Positions 53,730 to 64,000 of a stretch of 64,000 bases of DNA are shown in pieces. This DNA is from Smallanthus sonchifolius (lineage: Eukaryota; Streptophyta; Magnoliopsida; Asterales; Asteraceae): positions 61,764,279-61,828,278 of the forward strand of contig CM042034.1 in assembly GCA_023525975.1 (NCBI GenBank). Reading direction: 5' to 3'. Position 1 is the stretch's first letter. Each line of letters starts with the position of its first letter. Below the pieces are notes generated by a model. The model did no database searches and was not told the DNA's origin. It saw only the letters and a program-made list of their open reading frames with translations. Both the position numbers and the translations under genes were made by a program.

Positions 53730-54764
53730 TCACAAGTTGTCTTTTACATGCTTGGTTTTGGCTTTAACATTTAGCTTCTTAGCATCCAGAGCAGCAAGTC
53801 TCTTCTTGATCACTTCAGCTTCATGTCTTCTTAACAAAAAACGAGCCTCGACTCTCATATACAACTTTGCCTCAGCTTTAATCTTCGTGCTCATATAACA
53901 CCTGATAGGATTCTTGTACAAAATCTTCAGATCTTCATCAGAAAATCTAAACAAATCAACCAGATCAAAAACTCTGACTTCTGGTGAATGATCCTGCATG
54001 ATCACAGCTTCATGTGTTTTGCTGTTATACATCCACTGCTTGAAGTTTTTGATGAACATATCTTTACGTGCTGGAATGTATACAGTTGAAACTGTATCAG
54101 CTGACTTTACAATGTATCTAAACCTTCTTTTGCCATCTTTATCGTTTCTTTTCAACTTTGTGCATTCAGGCACCTGTGGCTTGAAGTTTTCAAACTTAGC
54201 TTTTCCACACTCTCTCTTTAAATACTCTTCAAAATTAGCATGAAATGAATTATTCGATGGATTGATCATCTTCAAATGACTTAGCTCTCTAATATCCCAA
54301 TATGGCAATGTATTTAACTTTGAGGTTATATCAAAATACTGTATATTCCCATCACATCTCTTTATCACATACATCTTCTTCTCACCATCATACATCCATG
54401 CTAATATTTCACCAGTTAAAGCTTGTTCTGGACTCTTGATTGTCTGTGTAAGCCTTTCAACAATGGATGGCTTCTCAGTAGCTGTCCACCAAGAACTCTT
54501 ATCAATCTTTGAAGTCTTTGACCTTTCAGATGGTGTTTCAATGTCTTCAAGAATAGTAAATGGTTCTCTTTCATCTACAAGCTTATCCATTTTACCGATC
54601 ACTGAACCATCTTCTTCAACATACGTCTGTTGTGGTTCATATTCATACTTTTTGTATTCAGTGTTGGTTTGAGTTTCTTGTTCAGCATCTTCAATTTTTC
54701 TTCCACTTCCACCAACATCTCCATCACCACCACTTATTGTCTTCATCTGAAGAATGATTATCAT
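53730..54764 (-). CDS. Accessory protein C-terminal part with two W-x-Y modules
   Basis: The 344-codon frame ends at a natural TAA just before the polypurine tract. Module 1 is GEILAWMYDGEKKMYVIKR through LPYWDIRELSHL (Trp codon 54396-54398). Module 2 is FKQWMYNSKTHEAVIM through FSDEDLKILYKNPI (Trp codon 54033-54035). The tail is Lys/Arg-rich. The same two modules end ORF B of the copia-type element (20291 and 20552), although overall similarity is low. It is joined to the upstream part by a frameshift near 54764. The role is unknown and no catalytic motif is visible. Confidence 0.72.
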   Translation of the reverse strand: MIIILQMKTISGGDGDVGGSGRKIEDAEQETQTNTEYKKYEYEPQQTYVEEDGSVIGKMDKLVDEREPFTILEDIETPSERSKTSKIDKSSWWTATEKPSIVERLTQTIKSPEQALTGEILAWMYDGEKKMYVIKRCDGNIQYFDITSKLNTLPYWDIRELSHLKMINPSNNSFHANFEEYLKRECGKAKFENFKPQVPECTKLKRNDKDGKRRFRYIVKSADTVSTVYIPARKDMFIKNFKQWMYNSKTHEAVIMQDHSPEVRVFDLVDLFRFSDEDLKILYKNPIRCYMSTKIKAEAKLYMRVEARFLLRRHEAEVIKKRLAALDAKKLNVKAKTKHVKDNL

Positions 54765-55053
54765 TTTTCTTTTCTCCAGTAATTACAACTTCTTCATCTT
54801 CTTCGTCTTCCTTCTCTGTATCTTCTTGGTTCTCATCATTTCTCTCCAATCCTTCACCTTCATCATTTAGAAGCATATCAACATCAAATAAAGTGTTGCC
54901 TTCATACATAGTTGCTTCAAAGACTGGAGTTTGAACTTGTTCACTTGTAGAAAGAATTGGTTCAGTGGCTGCCGGACTATGAACATCTTCAACATTCTCG
55001 TCTAGATTTGTACCAATTGGAGCACCCATATGAGCTATTAGATCTTGTACCAT
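54724..55053 (-). pseudogene. Accessory protein acidic linker
   Basis: Glu/Asp-rich, low-complexity sequence (EEDEEVVITGEKK region). It continues in frame from the upstream ORF across two stops at about 55072-55083. Both stops are one C-to-T step from Gln. Confidence 0.6.
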
Positions 55054-55080
55054 CTTTTGAAGTTGATCAATCTGCTACTG

Positions 55081-56208
55081 TTATTGAGCAATTAAACCCT
55101 TATGCTTATTACTTTCAATTTTCAATTCTCTGATCTCTCTAGTATTGGTAGCTTCTATACTTTGCAAGTTTGAGATTTGAGTTTTCAATTGACTTACAAC
55201 GTCTGCAGTTTCCCTGGTTGCATAGTTAAGAAACTCTTCATCAACCAAATCATAACCCCTTGATCTTTTAGACTTGTGCTTTTTTGGTACTTCTTTAGCC
55301 TTTCCCTTGCCTTTATCAAGTTTTGGTGTTGTTTTCATTTTCTTCTGTAACTCTGGATCAGTAAACACGATTACCTTAGATGGAGGAGGTCTTGAAGGTA
55401 CCGTCTTTGTCTTTTCAGGTTCTTTTCTTTTCTTTGATGGGGTTGCTGCTGTTGCTCTTAACTGTTCATCATTAACTTCTAACACTTCAAAGTTCACACT
55501 TAATACATTGTCGGTTTCAGCAATAAATTCTTCTGTGTGAATCAGTAATGGTTCAGTAACCTCTTCATTTACTTCAGGAATTATGTTTTCTTCAAAAATC
55601 ATGTCATGAGCTTCATATTCACCCAAATGTACATCAACCCTTTGTTCTTCAACTTGAACTTGAACTTCCTGTTGAATTTCTGGCATAACATTCATTTGAC
55701 CACCATCATGACCTTGATCATCATCATTTCCCTGATCATCATTATGCACTTGATCATTTTCATCATTGTCACTATCAACTCCATCTTCTATATCTTCTGC
55801 CATTAAGTCATTGATTTCCTCTTCAAGAGTAAAATCTGGATCAGGCTTTTCTTCAAGCATATTAGGAAATAGTGGTGTCACAGTACCACTAAATCTGCTT
55901 GTCTTTCTCACATTATTCATGTTGCTAAAAATCACTTCTTGCATTGAATCTAAAGGCAGTTCGACACCATCATTTTCCAGATTTGTCAGCAGTGTGTTGA
56001 TAATCATCTGTACAAATCTTGGGTACATTAGAAACTTGTAATTTTTCCTTGTTCCCACAAAGTTACTAATCATTCCCTCGAATATCATTCTTAAAGAATT
56101 AAATCTTCTATGAGTTGTCAGGCAAACTAACGCTCTGCTAAATACTTCACCTATTTGATCAAAAGCAGATGTTCTGGGACTCACGCAATGTATTAACACA
56201 TGGACAAG
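55081..56208 (-). pseudogene. Accessory protein N-proximal part, cut by gypsy element 3
   Basis: It starts with a helical domain (LIHCVSPRTSAFDQIGEVFS, LMYPRFVQMIINTLL, FSGTVTPLFPNML), then a long acidic spacer and a KKHKSKRSRGYDL-type basic patch, and ends in a coiled coil. From memory this domain resembles repeated hypothetical proteins in Asteraceae genomes. The first two codons of the open frame come from the LTR inserted at 56209, so the true start is beyond the right edge of the window. Confidence 0.7.
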
Positions 56209-58426
56209 TGTCACACCCCGCCAAGGCGGAAACGCGAGGCGCGACGTTCATGGTTTCCAAAGCATATGATTACCGCAAACACATACATGATAAATGGATA
56301 CATAAACAAGTTTAAAGTTTTATATTCCAAAATGTAAATTGAGTTTACAAAAAGTGAAGATTTCGCAAATATGACTCTATTACAATGAGTTATACAAGAG
56401 AAATCCCCCCAAAAGTTGTATCCATCGTGCATGCATGTAATCTACATTGCCAACCTTGCGATCACGTCAATTTCCTGAAAAACATACTTAAAATTGTCAA
56501 CACGAGGTTGGTGAGTTCACAGGTTTAAATCAAATAGATCTTTGTAAAATTCAACTGTTCGTAAATAGTTCCAGTTGTATGTGATAAACAGAATAAGAGT
56601 TGTTGACCCATTTCTAAACTAGCTAGGAATACAAATAATATGTTCATACATGAGGCGTAACCAAACCATGACAATTGTACACGCCCCTAATTTCGTTATC
56701 CGGTTCTATGCGGCCATAAATCCTCCAGATTGTGGTTAGCGCGACTAACCATGACCGGGAGACGTCACTCTCCATAGTACTATTCATAGGACCCTAGGCT
56801 ACAATTAATGGTTACTACGTTGTTCCAGGGGACTTTAGCAGCCTCAACTTGTTGTTCTCATCTCATGTAAACATAAAAGTCGTGCCTTATTCTCTTGTTA
56901 TCACATAAAATAGTTGTAAGTATGTTTTTCCCCCAAATATAGAAAACAGTAAAAAGGGGTCGTGAAACTCACCTTGAGTTTGTGTATACTTGTAAGGATA
57001 CTTGTAGTAGTCAAACTTGACTATTCGTACCCTAGATGCCAAAGGGTAAATTGTGTTAAGACCGAACGTCTTATATTGCAAATTGTTCACCGACCTTGTA
57101 AATCTGGTTGCTTTTGTTTAAATGTCTTCTTAGATTTTCAACACTTGTTTTGTTATAAAAACAGTTCTAAGTTACTGCCCAATGTGACTGATGAACAGGT
57201 GTCGAAACTTCCTAGTTTCGATTGGGCAATTGAGTATCGAAACTTCCTAGTTTCGATTGAGTAGTTGGATATCGAAACTACCTAGTTTCGATTGAGTAGT
57301 TGGGTATCGAAACTACCTAGTTTTGATTGAGTATGACAGGTATCGAAACTCCTAGTTTCGGTTGAGTTAACTAGTATCGAAACTATAGTTTCGATTACTG
57401 GACTTCTGTTTGACAGAATCAGTCCTGCATATTTTTATGTTTTAAATCTTGAATTCTACACACCTTTCTTGTTATCTTACTTGCGTTTGAATATTTTGTA
57501 TGTTTAGCTACGGTTTTTAAAGAAAATAATATGAATAATATTGAGTTTTTACCTAAAACAGAGAATGATGATTTTGAGAGAAACAGAGAATGATCTTGAG
57601 CTCCTTAGCTTGATTCTTGAGAAAAAAACTTGGAACTCTTCTTATAGCACCGAAATATGGTGGATTTTGCTTTAAACTGGACTTTGACTTGAAGGAAAAT
57701 GGGGAAATTGCCGTAAGAAAATGAGAAGTATGAAGGGATTGTGAGAATTCGACTGAGGAGGTATGGTTTTTATCTGAATTCTCGCAGGCATGTATGGGTT
57801 TTTCTGAATGTGAGTGAAGTAGCAAGTGGGAGAATGGCTCCTCTGACTTTCGGCCGAGAAAGTCAAGGAAGTGGTTTGGGTTAATAATAATTAGATTTAA
57901 GTATTAATTTATTAATGGTATTAATATCAATTAGAGTTTTAAAGGGTAATTTAATTCGGATTAGATTTTTCACGGTATTATTAATTTAACCAGTTTATAG
58001 CTCGTTGATGAAAAATATTGAAATCTTGGATTGTATAATTCGTTGAGGTGATTATTTGTAGGTATAGATACCTAAACGTGACGCTATACAATAGCATTTT
58101 CGAAAGAGTTCGTTAGTTTACTTTTACGTATATCATATGATTTATTCTAAAAATAAATTATTGACCAATCGTAAAATTTGTGTAGCATATACGTCCGGAT
58201 ATTTTTCTTGGTTATTTAATTTAACCACTCTCGTTCGTATTAGTCGGTTTATATGACACGTGAACCGGTAAATCCTAGAATTACCAAAATATGAAATGAG
58301 ACAATGTGCGGTTTTTGTTAGACCTTAATGTCCTTGTTTGTTAAATTAAGTAAATCACAAAAATAATTATAATGTAAACTTGTTTAATACATGTACGGAT
58401 ATTGACCTGAACTGTCGGGTGTCACA
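56209..58426 (-). repeat. 3' LTR of element 3
   Basis: From TGTCACACCCCG to GGGTGTCACA. In sense order: TATAAG (about 57647-57642), donor TTTTAG|GTAAAA (GT 57552-57551), palindrome array (57396-57202), a CCCCC...GAAAAC-type unit shared with LTR 2 (about 56930-56980), GAACTCACCAACC (56518-56506) and acceptor TTTTTCAG (AG 56476-56475). Confidence 0.9.
57202..57396. repeat. Palindrome array in LTR 3
   Basis: About six units of TATCGAAACTNCCTAGTTTCGATTGAGTAG, each a near-perfect palindrome CGAAACT...AGTTTCG, with a period of about 40 bases that shortens toward the right. Confidence 0.92.
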
Positions 58427-58437
58427 TTCTCCCCATG
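58427..58437 (-). other. Polypurine tract of element 3
   Basis: Minus strand GCATGGGGAGAA directly before TGTGACACCC. Confidence 0.85.
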
Positions 58438-58460
58438 CTAACCGAATTTCGTGTCGAAAT

Positions 58461-60617
58461 TCAATTCGTGCCATCTTGAACTGGTGCATCCTTAAATAAG
58501 GAGGGGTATTTTGTTTTCATTTGGTCCTCTCGTTCCCATGTATACTCAGGACCACGTTTTGAGTTCCAACGTACTTTAACTAGTTTGATTCGACTACGTC
58601 TCAACCTTTGAATTTTCCAATCTGAAATCACAATCGGTTCCTCGATGAAATGAAGTTTATCATCGACATGAATTTCATCTGGCGGTATGATCATAGTCTC
58701 GTCGGACAAACACTTTTTGAGATTAGACACATGAAATGTATCGTGTACGTTGCTTAGTTCTTGCGGTAGCTTGAGCTTGTAGGCTACAGGGCCAACCCTA
58801 GCCAGTATTTCAAAAGGTCCAACGTATCTAGGGTTGAGCTTACCACGGTTACCAAACCTTGCAACGCCTTTCCATGGTGAGACTTTTAACATGACTCGGT
58901 CACCAATTTGAAATTCTAAAGGTTTCCGTCTATTATCAGCATAGCTCTTCTGCCTATCTCGGGCCGCTTTCAGACGGTCCTTAATTTTGAAGATCTTATC
59001 AGTGGTTTCCTGGACAATCTCTGGACCTGTCAAATGTTTTTCACCAACTTCCGCCCAACATATCGGTGAGCGGCATTTACGACCATATAAAGCTTCAAAC
59101 GGAGCTGCATTAATGCTCGTGTGGTAGCTGTTATTATAGGACAACTCTGCTAATGGTAAATGAGTATCCCAATTTCCTCTGAAATCAATTACACACGCAC
59201 GGAGCATATCTTCTAAAGTTTGAATGGTCCTTTCGCTTTGACCATCTGTTTGTGGGTGATATGCCGTGCTCATGTCAAGACGTGTGCCCATGGCTTCTTG
59301 TAATGATTTCCAGATTCTAGACACGAATCTGCTGTCTCTATCAGAGATAATAGAAATTGGTACTCCATGCCTAGCCACAATTTCCTTGATATAAAGCTTT
59401 GCAAGTTTCTCGGTTTTATCCGTCTCTTTGATGGGTAGAAAATGAGCTGATTTCGTTAAACGGTCGACAACTACCCATATCGTGTCATACCCGCTCGACG
59501 TCCTGGGAAACTTTGTAATGAAATCCATTGAAATCTGTTCCCATTTCCATTGGGGAATTTCGGGTTGTTGTAACAAGCCAGACGGTTTTTGATGTTCGGC
59601 TTTTACTTTTGAACACGTTAAGAATTTACTGACATATGTGGCAATATCTCCTTTCATATTAGGCCACCAATATAATTCTTTTAGATCCTTATACATCTTA
59701 TCTGAACCTGGGTGAATGGAGTACCTGGACTTGTGGGCTTCGTCCATAACCAACTCCCGTAAGTTACCAAAACATAGCACCCAAATTCTATTCATGAAGT
59801 ATAAAGCGTCATCTGACTTTGGTTCCAACTGCTTTATCATTCCTCGTAAAGCTTCATTCTGAATGTTTTCCTCTTTGATTGCCTCTTGTTGTGCCATCCG
59901 GATTTGAGTCGTGAGACTCGTATGAATCGTCAATTCTAGGGCACGAACACGAAGAGTTTTAACTCGTTCTTTGCGACTTAAGGCGTCTGCTACGACATTG
60001 GCTTTCCCGGGATGGTACTTGATATCACAATCATAGTCGTTTAGTAGTTCTACCCAACGACGTTGTCTCATGTTAAGTTCCTTTTGATCGAAGATATGTT
60101 GAAGACTCTTGTGATCAGTAAAGATAGTGCATCTTGTACCGTAAAGATAATGTCTCCAGATTTTGAGCGCAAACACAACTGCGCCCAACTCCAAGTCATG
60201 GGTCGTATAATTCTTTTCGTGCACTTTTAGTTGTCGTGAGGCATATGCGATGACTTTTTCTCTTTGCATTAACACACAACCAAGTCCCTGGTGTGATGCA
60301 TCGCAGTATACGACAAAGTTGTCGATTCCCTCAGGAAGGGATAAGATCGGTGCACTACACAACTTCTGCTTCAGTAATTGGAAAGCTGACTCATGCTTGT
60401 TACTCCAATCGAACTTCTTTTCTTTCTGGGTTAATGTGGTTAAAAGCAGGGCTATTTTTGAAAAATTCTCAATGAATCGTCTGTAGTAACCGGCCAAACC
60501 CAAAAATTGGCGTACTTCTGTCGGAGTCTTTGGTGCTTCCCAGTTTTTGATCACTTCTATTTTAAATGGATCAACGTGAATTCCTTCCATGTTGATGACA
60601 TGTCCAAGAAACTGCAC
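58461..60617 (-). pseudogene. RNase H, integrase and chromodomain of element 3
   Basis: 718 codons without interruption. RNase H: FVVYCDASHQGLGCVLMQ, YTTHDLELGAVVFALK and FTDHKSL. Integrase finger: HPGSDKMYKDL with the CxxC changed to FLTC, losing one zinc Cys. Core: DTIWVVVDRLTKSAHFLPI, SIISDRDSRF and AYHPQTDGQSERTIQTLED. The tail GPVAYKLKLPQELSNVHDTF leads into the chromodomain IEEPIVISDWKIQRL ... VRWNSKRGPEYTWERED, which resembles group II chromodomains of plant chromoviruses. It is separated from RT by TGA (60621-60623), one C-to-T step from Arg. Confidence 0.93.
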
Positions 60618-60620
60618 TTC

Positions 60621-61136
60621 TCAGATCCAAAACTCACACTTAGAGAATTTAGCGTAAAGTTTCTCGTTCCTGAGTAGTTCTAAGATTAATTTCAGATGAT
60701 GTTCATGATCCTCCTTGGTTCGTGAATATATTAATATATCGTCGATAAATACTATCACGAATTTATCTAAGTATGGTTTGCACACTCGGTTCATGAGATC
60801 CATAAAAACAGCTGGTGCGTTCGTCAAACCAAATGGCATAACTAGAAACTCGTAGTGGCCATAGCGAGTCCTAAATGCCGTCTTTGGTACATCTTCTTCT
60901 TGGATTCTTAGTTGATGATACCCTGAACGTAGATCGATCTTAGAGTAGAAGCTAGAACCTTGTAGTTGATCGAACAAATCTTCTATTCGAGGAAGTGGGT
61001 ATCGGTGTTTGATTGTAAGCTTGTTTAATTCTCGGTAATCAATACACATCCTAAAGGTTCCATCCTTTTTCTTTACGAATAGGACCGGAGCTCCCCAAGG
61101 TGAGAAACTCGGTCTTATGAAACCTTTATCAAGCAA
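60621..61136 (-). pseudogene. Reverse transcriptase of element 3
   Basis: CIDYRELNKLTIKHRYPLPRI, FYSKIDLRSGYHQLRI, FLVMPFGLTNAPAVFMDLM and catalytic FIDDILIYSR are all intact. It is bounded by the TGA at 60621 and a TAG at 61140-61142, both in the same frame as the neighbours. Confidence 0.93.
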
Positions 61137-61139
61137 CTC

Positions 61140-61811
61140 CTAGAGTTGATTTGATAATTCTTGCATTTCTGAAGGTGCTAATCGATACGGTGATCGCGCA
61201 ACTGGTGCGGCTCCTGGTACTAAGTCGATTCGGAATTCGACTTGCCTCGGTGGCGGTAATCCAGGTAAGTCTTCAGGAAAAACTTCAGGATAATCCTTAA
61301 CGATTGGTATATCCTCAAGTCGACGTTCCTCGGGTTTCTTCTCGACGACGTGAGCCAGGAATACGCAATAGCCTTTACGTAGGTACTTACGAGCTTTCAT
61401 GCAGTTTATCATTCTTAATGTTACTCCACTCTTCTCACCTTGAATCGAAAGAACTTCTCCGTTCGGGAGTAGGATTTGGACAATCTTCTCAAAACAAACA
61501 ATCTCGGCGTGATTCTTCGACAACCAATCCATACCAATAACAACATCAAAACTTCCCAAGTCAACGGGTAATAGGTCTATACTAAATGTGTGGTTCTTAA
61601 AACATAAGGTACAACCCTGAATGACTTCTTCGGTTTTAATTAATTTCCCGTTTGCTAATTCAATTGTATAATTTTGGTCTAGTTTGCTGGGCTTAATACC
61701 GAGTAGGGACTTAAAGTCATTTGACACAAAACTCATATCAGCACCCGTATCGAAAAGTATAGAAGCATAGTGATTATTTATCGGGAACGTACCAGTGACA
61801 ATGTTCGGATC
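61140..61811 (-). pseudogene. Aspartic protease and linker of element 3
   Basis: The active-site region ILFDTGADMSFVS (61720-61760) is open upstream of the first Met at 61736, back to the TAA at 61812. VVIGMDWLSKNHAEIVC and the linker LPGLPPPRQVEFRIDLVPG follow. The catalytic DTGA is intact. Confidence 0.9.
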
Positions 61812-62846
61812 TTATCGTGCGTCACCAACCCCCATCACAAATGCTCTTCCACGGGCCTGATTGTCGTTTTGGTTCTTCAACTTTGGACAGTCTTTTCTAA
61901 AGTGCTTTGGATCTCCACACTCAAAGCATCCCTGATTCATCCTTCCTGTTCCTGGTTTGACCTTTCCTGTTACTTGATTAATCTTATTAGGATTTGCATT
62001 GCTCCAACAGTTATGGGCTAGATGCCCATACTTTTTACACTTTCCACATTGGATACACTTTTCACTGTGATGATATCCACACTTGTCACACCTCGGTCGT
62101 GTTCCAAGATATCCATTTTGTCCTTCAATGTTGGCAGTATAGGCCTTCATAGTTTCAGGTCTCTTGTAAGCCTGATTCTTGTTTTGATTACTTGGTTTTC
62201 CAAACCATTTCCTCTTTTCTCCAGATTTTCCTTCTTCGGTCTCCTTCTTTCCAAACAAACCATCACGCACAGCATTATCCCTTAGCTTGAATGCTAGAGT
62301 TATAACGCTCTTGGCATCCATAGGGTTCGATGAAGTCACCATGCTTCGGATTTGAGGTGAGAGACCCCACAAATATCTTTCAACCTTCTTGTATTCTGGG
62401 GTAACCATGTGTGGAACCAAACTTGCTAATTCATTGAATCGGTCAGTGTAACCAGCAACATCATCTCCTATCATCTGTAAATTCGACATTTCAGATTCGA
62501 GCTTTTGCAACTCATTTCGAGGACAGTATTCCTCGATCATCATGGCTTTTAGGTCTTCCCATGACAACTCATATGCTGTCTGCCTTCCCAAAGTCTTTAC
62601 TTGTGAATTCCACCAGGTTAAAGCTTTATCAGTGGGTGAGCATGTAGAATACTTCACCATGCAGTCAGCGGTGCATTCGCTAATATCAATCACCGACTCC
62701 ATCTTTTCTATCCATCTCATTAGTCCAACTGCACCCTCGGTGCCATTGAAGTTGCGGGGGTTGCAAGATAGAAAGGCCTTGTAGGAGCACTTCCTATTTG
62801 GAGCATCTGTAAAATTACAAGTCATAACGTCATTAATTCGGATCAT
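61812..62846 (-). pseudogene. Gag capsid and nucleocapsid of element 3
   Basis: Capsid landmarks: PRNFNGTEGAVGLMRWIEKM, LTWWNSQV, SWEDLKAMMIEEYCPRNELQ, FNELASLVPHMVTPE and RYLWGLSPQIR. It ends with three cysteine fingers (CDKCGYHHSEKC, CGKCKKYGHLAHNC, CFECGDPKHFRKDC). It ends at TAA (61812-61814). The real start is the ATG at 63089, separated by another TAA. Confidence 0.9.
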
Positions 62847-62855
62847 GACTATGTG

Positions 62856-63089
62856 TTACGGTCTATTTATTCTATTACCTCCGGAACCTCCGGAACCTCC
62901 GGCTGTACTGCTACCTCCTGCACCTCCTCCGCCGGTTCCACTGCCGTTTCCTCCTCCACTATTTCGATTTGCCTCATACTGCTCCATGGCAGCAGCTACT
63001 CGCTGTGCTATGAGTTGCTCCACGTTTGGGGAAATCGTCTCGTTGTTGTCACCAGTAGTGTTACGGGGTGTCCCACGCTTAGGTGCCAT
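62856..63089 (-). pseudogene. Gag N-terminus of element 3
   Basis: MAPKRGTPRNTTGD... is followed by a short helix (IAQRVAAAMEQYEANRN) and a Gly/Ser-rich linker. TAA at 62856-62858 separates it from the capsid in the same frame. Confidence 0.8.
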
Positions 63090-63346
63090 GATATTCTTTC
63101 TAACATATCAATTAAAAAGAAACAACATTATATAATAATAATGATAGATCATGACATAAGGATACAACAACATCAAACGTAAACAACCATCATTACAACA
63201 TAAACCATCACATACATAGTTAAAACATACATAGTACATTGTTCCCAAAAGACAAGGATACAAAAGGGATGGGTTCTCATGACCACATCAGTACCAAAGT
63301 TTTAAACTACATAATGTGCTATGGGCACAACCCGCCCATAATAGGT

Positions 63347-63691
63347 TTAAAAGAAGAAGTGGGAGTACAATCCAATCATCATGGCAAGTCCCGCCATGAC
63401 AAAGCTAGCTCTCGCCACAAATTCTGCAGCCAAAGTCCTTTCTTCCAGCGCCTCCACCATGTCTCGGACCGTGACAGTGAACTGCCAGTCCATGTCAGCT
63501 CTCAACTCTAGGTAGTTAGTGGCGCCCTGTATGTCTCGGGTGTTGTCTTCCAGAGCCTGTACTCGAGATCCGAGCCCTTGACGTAAGCGCATGGCTGCAT
63601 CCCCATGTGCCTGAATATCATCTAGGAGATCATCAAGACGTTCTTCGTGCGTACGAACGCGTGCTACCAATGTAGGCACTGTGAGCTCCAT
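63347..63691 (-). CDS. Extra ORF upstream of gag in element 3, coiled coil with C-terminal hydrophobic segment
   Basis: 114 codons. A coiled-coil-like region (VRTHEERLDDLLDDIQAHGD ... MVEALEERTLAAE) is followed by a hydrophobic end, FVMAGLAMMIGLY, that could span a membrane. Same strand as gag, ending about 250 bases before the gag ATG. The Met is probably internal: the frame overlaps the one at 63664-63936 and a one-base shift would join them. From memory, the gag polyproteins of related Asteraceae gypsy elements begin with a basic stretch followed by a similar coiled coil, so this may be a detached gag extension. Confidence 0.55.
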   Translation of the reverse strand: MELTVPTLVARVRTHEERLDDLLDDIQAHGDAAMRLRQGLGSRVQALEDNTRDIQGATNYLELRADMDWQFTVTVRDMVEALEERTLAAEFVARASFVMAGLAMMIGLYSHFFF

Positions 63692-64000
63692 GGCTTCCCA
63701 GTGTGGGGTAGGGGTGTTGGGGAGTTGGAAGACTTTCCGAGCTCAAAGGTAGATGGGATGCTCTCCATCTCCCTCCATCGTGCCAGAGTACGAGGCATCC
63801 AACGGATAGTTCCCACAGTAGGGTGGTAGCAGGGTCGTTTCTTAGGTGGTTCTTTACCGGTCTCCAAGTCTTCCGGGTCACGGGCTGCTAGAGTCCTTTT
63901 GCGTGGAAGTCGAACCTTCTTCCTAGCACTTTGCACCTTAACTGGTCCTCCGCTTTTCTTTCGGTAGACGATAGGCGGTTCTCCCAGGGCGACATTAGGT
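63664..64000 (-). CDS. Basic N-terminal ORF upstream of gag in element 3 (partial)
   Basis: Lys/Arg-rich sequence (ARKKVRLPRKR, PPKKRPCYHP) resembling nuclear-localisation signals, followed by a Pro/Ser linker. The frame is open beyond the Met at 63936 toward the window edge. It is probably the first part of the same product as 63347-63691, broken by one frameshift. Confidence 0.5.
   Translation of the reverse strand, partial: PNVALGEPPIVYRKKSGGPVKVQSARKKVRLPRKRTLAARDPEDLETGKEPPKKRPCYHPTVGTIRWMPRTLARWREMESIPSTFELGKSSNSPTPLPHTGKPWSSQCLHW

Larger units (their letters stand above)
56209..64000 (-). mobile_element. Gypsy element 3 (chromodomain-type), nearly intact, cut by window edge
   Basis: 3' LTR 56209-58426, polypurine tract 58427-58437, then one continuous reading frame from 63089 down to 58461 for gag-PR-RT-RH-IN-chromodomain. 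It is interrupted by just four stops and no frameshift. An additional ORF lies upstream of gag. The element entered the accessory ORF at 56208; the preceding five bases acaag should recur after its 5' LTR outside the window. Confidence 0.93.

Overview
The window is plant nuclear DNA from a repeat-rich, gene-poor region. The gypsy and copia retroelements, the plant-type hAT transposon and the spliced fragments of plant genes point to a flowering plant. The accessory open reading frames beside the copia-type gag recall, from memory, repeats common in Asteraceae, so a daisy-family genome is my best guess, not a proof. I find no intact host gene. The only complete-looking long reading frame is a hAT transposase (25748-27946, minus).

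Layout. 1-6150: minus-strand chromodomain-type gypsy element (element 1), cut off by the left edge of the window. 6156-10160: old LTR-like DNA hosting a 1.5 kb MULE-like element (6672-8154) filled with a hierarchical tandem repeat. 10163-10804: inverted-repeat element lying against a (TA)n tract with a G-rich core. 11311-13372: exon fragments of three unrelated nuclear genes (PLGG1-like, COQ3-like, SGT-like) close together. 13808-14242: ten-base satellite. 15308-21473: copia-type element with intact LTRs and target duplication that encodes gag plus accessory ORFs but no protease, integrase or reverse transcriptase. 21474-29250: nested remnants (a plus-strand LTR, an Athila-like gag, another plus-strand LTR) with the hAT element (25357-28269) inside. 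29251-34967: a series of small TIR elements, one nested in another. 36526-53300: gypsy element 4, with gypsy element 2 (36770-47564) inserted in its 3' LTR. 53300-56208: 3' end of a second accessory-ORF retroelement, interrupted by gypsy element 3 (56209 to the right edge).

How the parts relate. The region grew by successive insertion, and target duplications date the layers relative to each other: element 2 inside element 4, element 3 inside the accessory element, hAT inside an LTR that probably lies in an Athila-like element, and copia inside another LTR. Nearly all premature stops in elements 3 and 4 are one C-to-T (or opposite-strand G-to-A) step from a sense codon, which fits decay of methylated DNA.

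Most unusual observations: (i) an accessory-protein module with a W-x-Y core, repeated within and between two otherwise different retroelements; (ii) an apparent leader intron inside at least five different gypsy LTRs, with a TATA box, splice donor, conserved GAACTCACCAGC-like block and acceptor in a fixed order; (iii) an array of short palindromes in nearly every LTR family, each with its own sequence; (iv) the three-gene fragment cluster.
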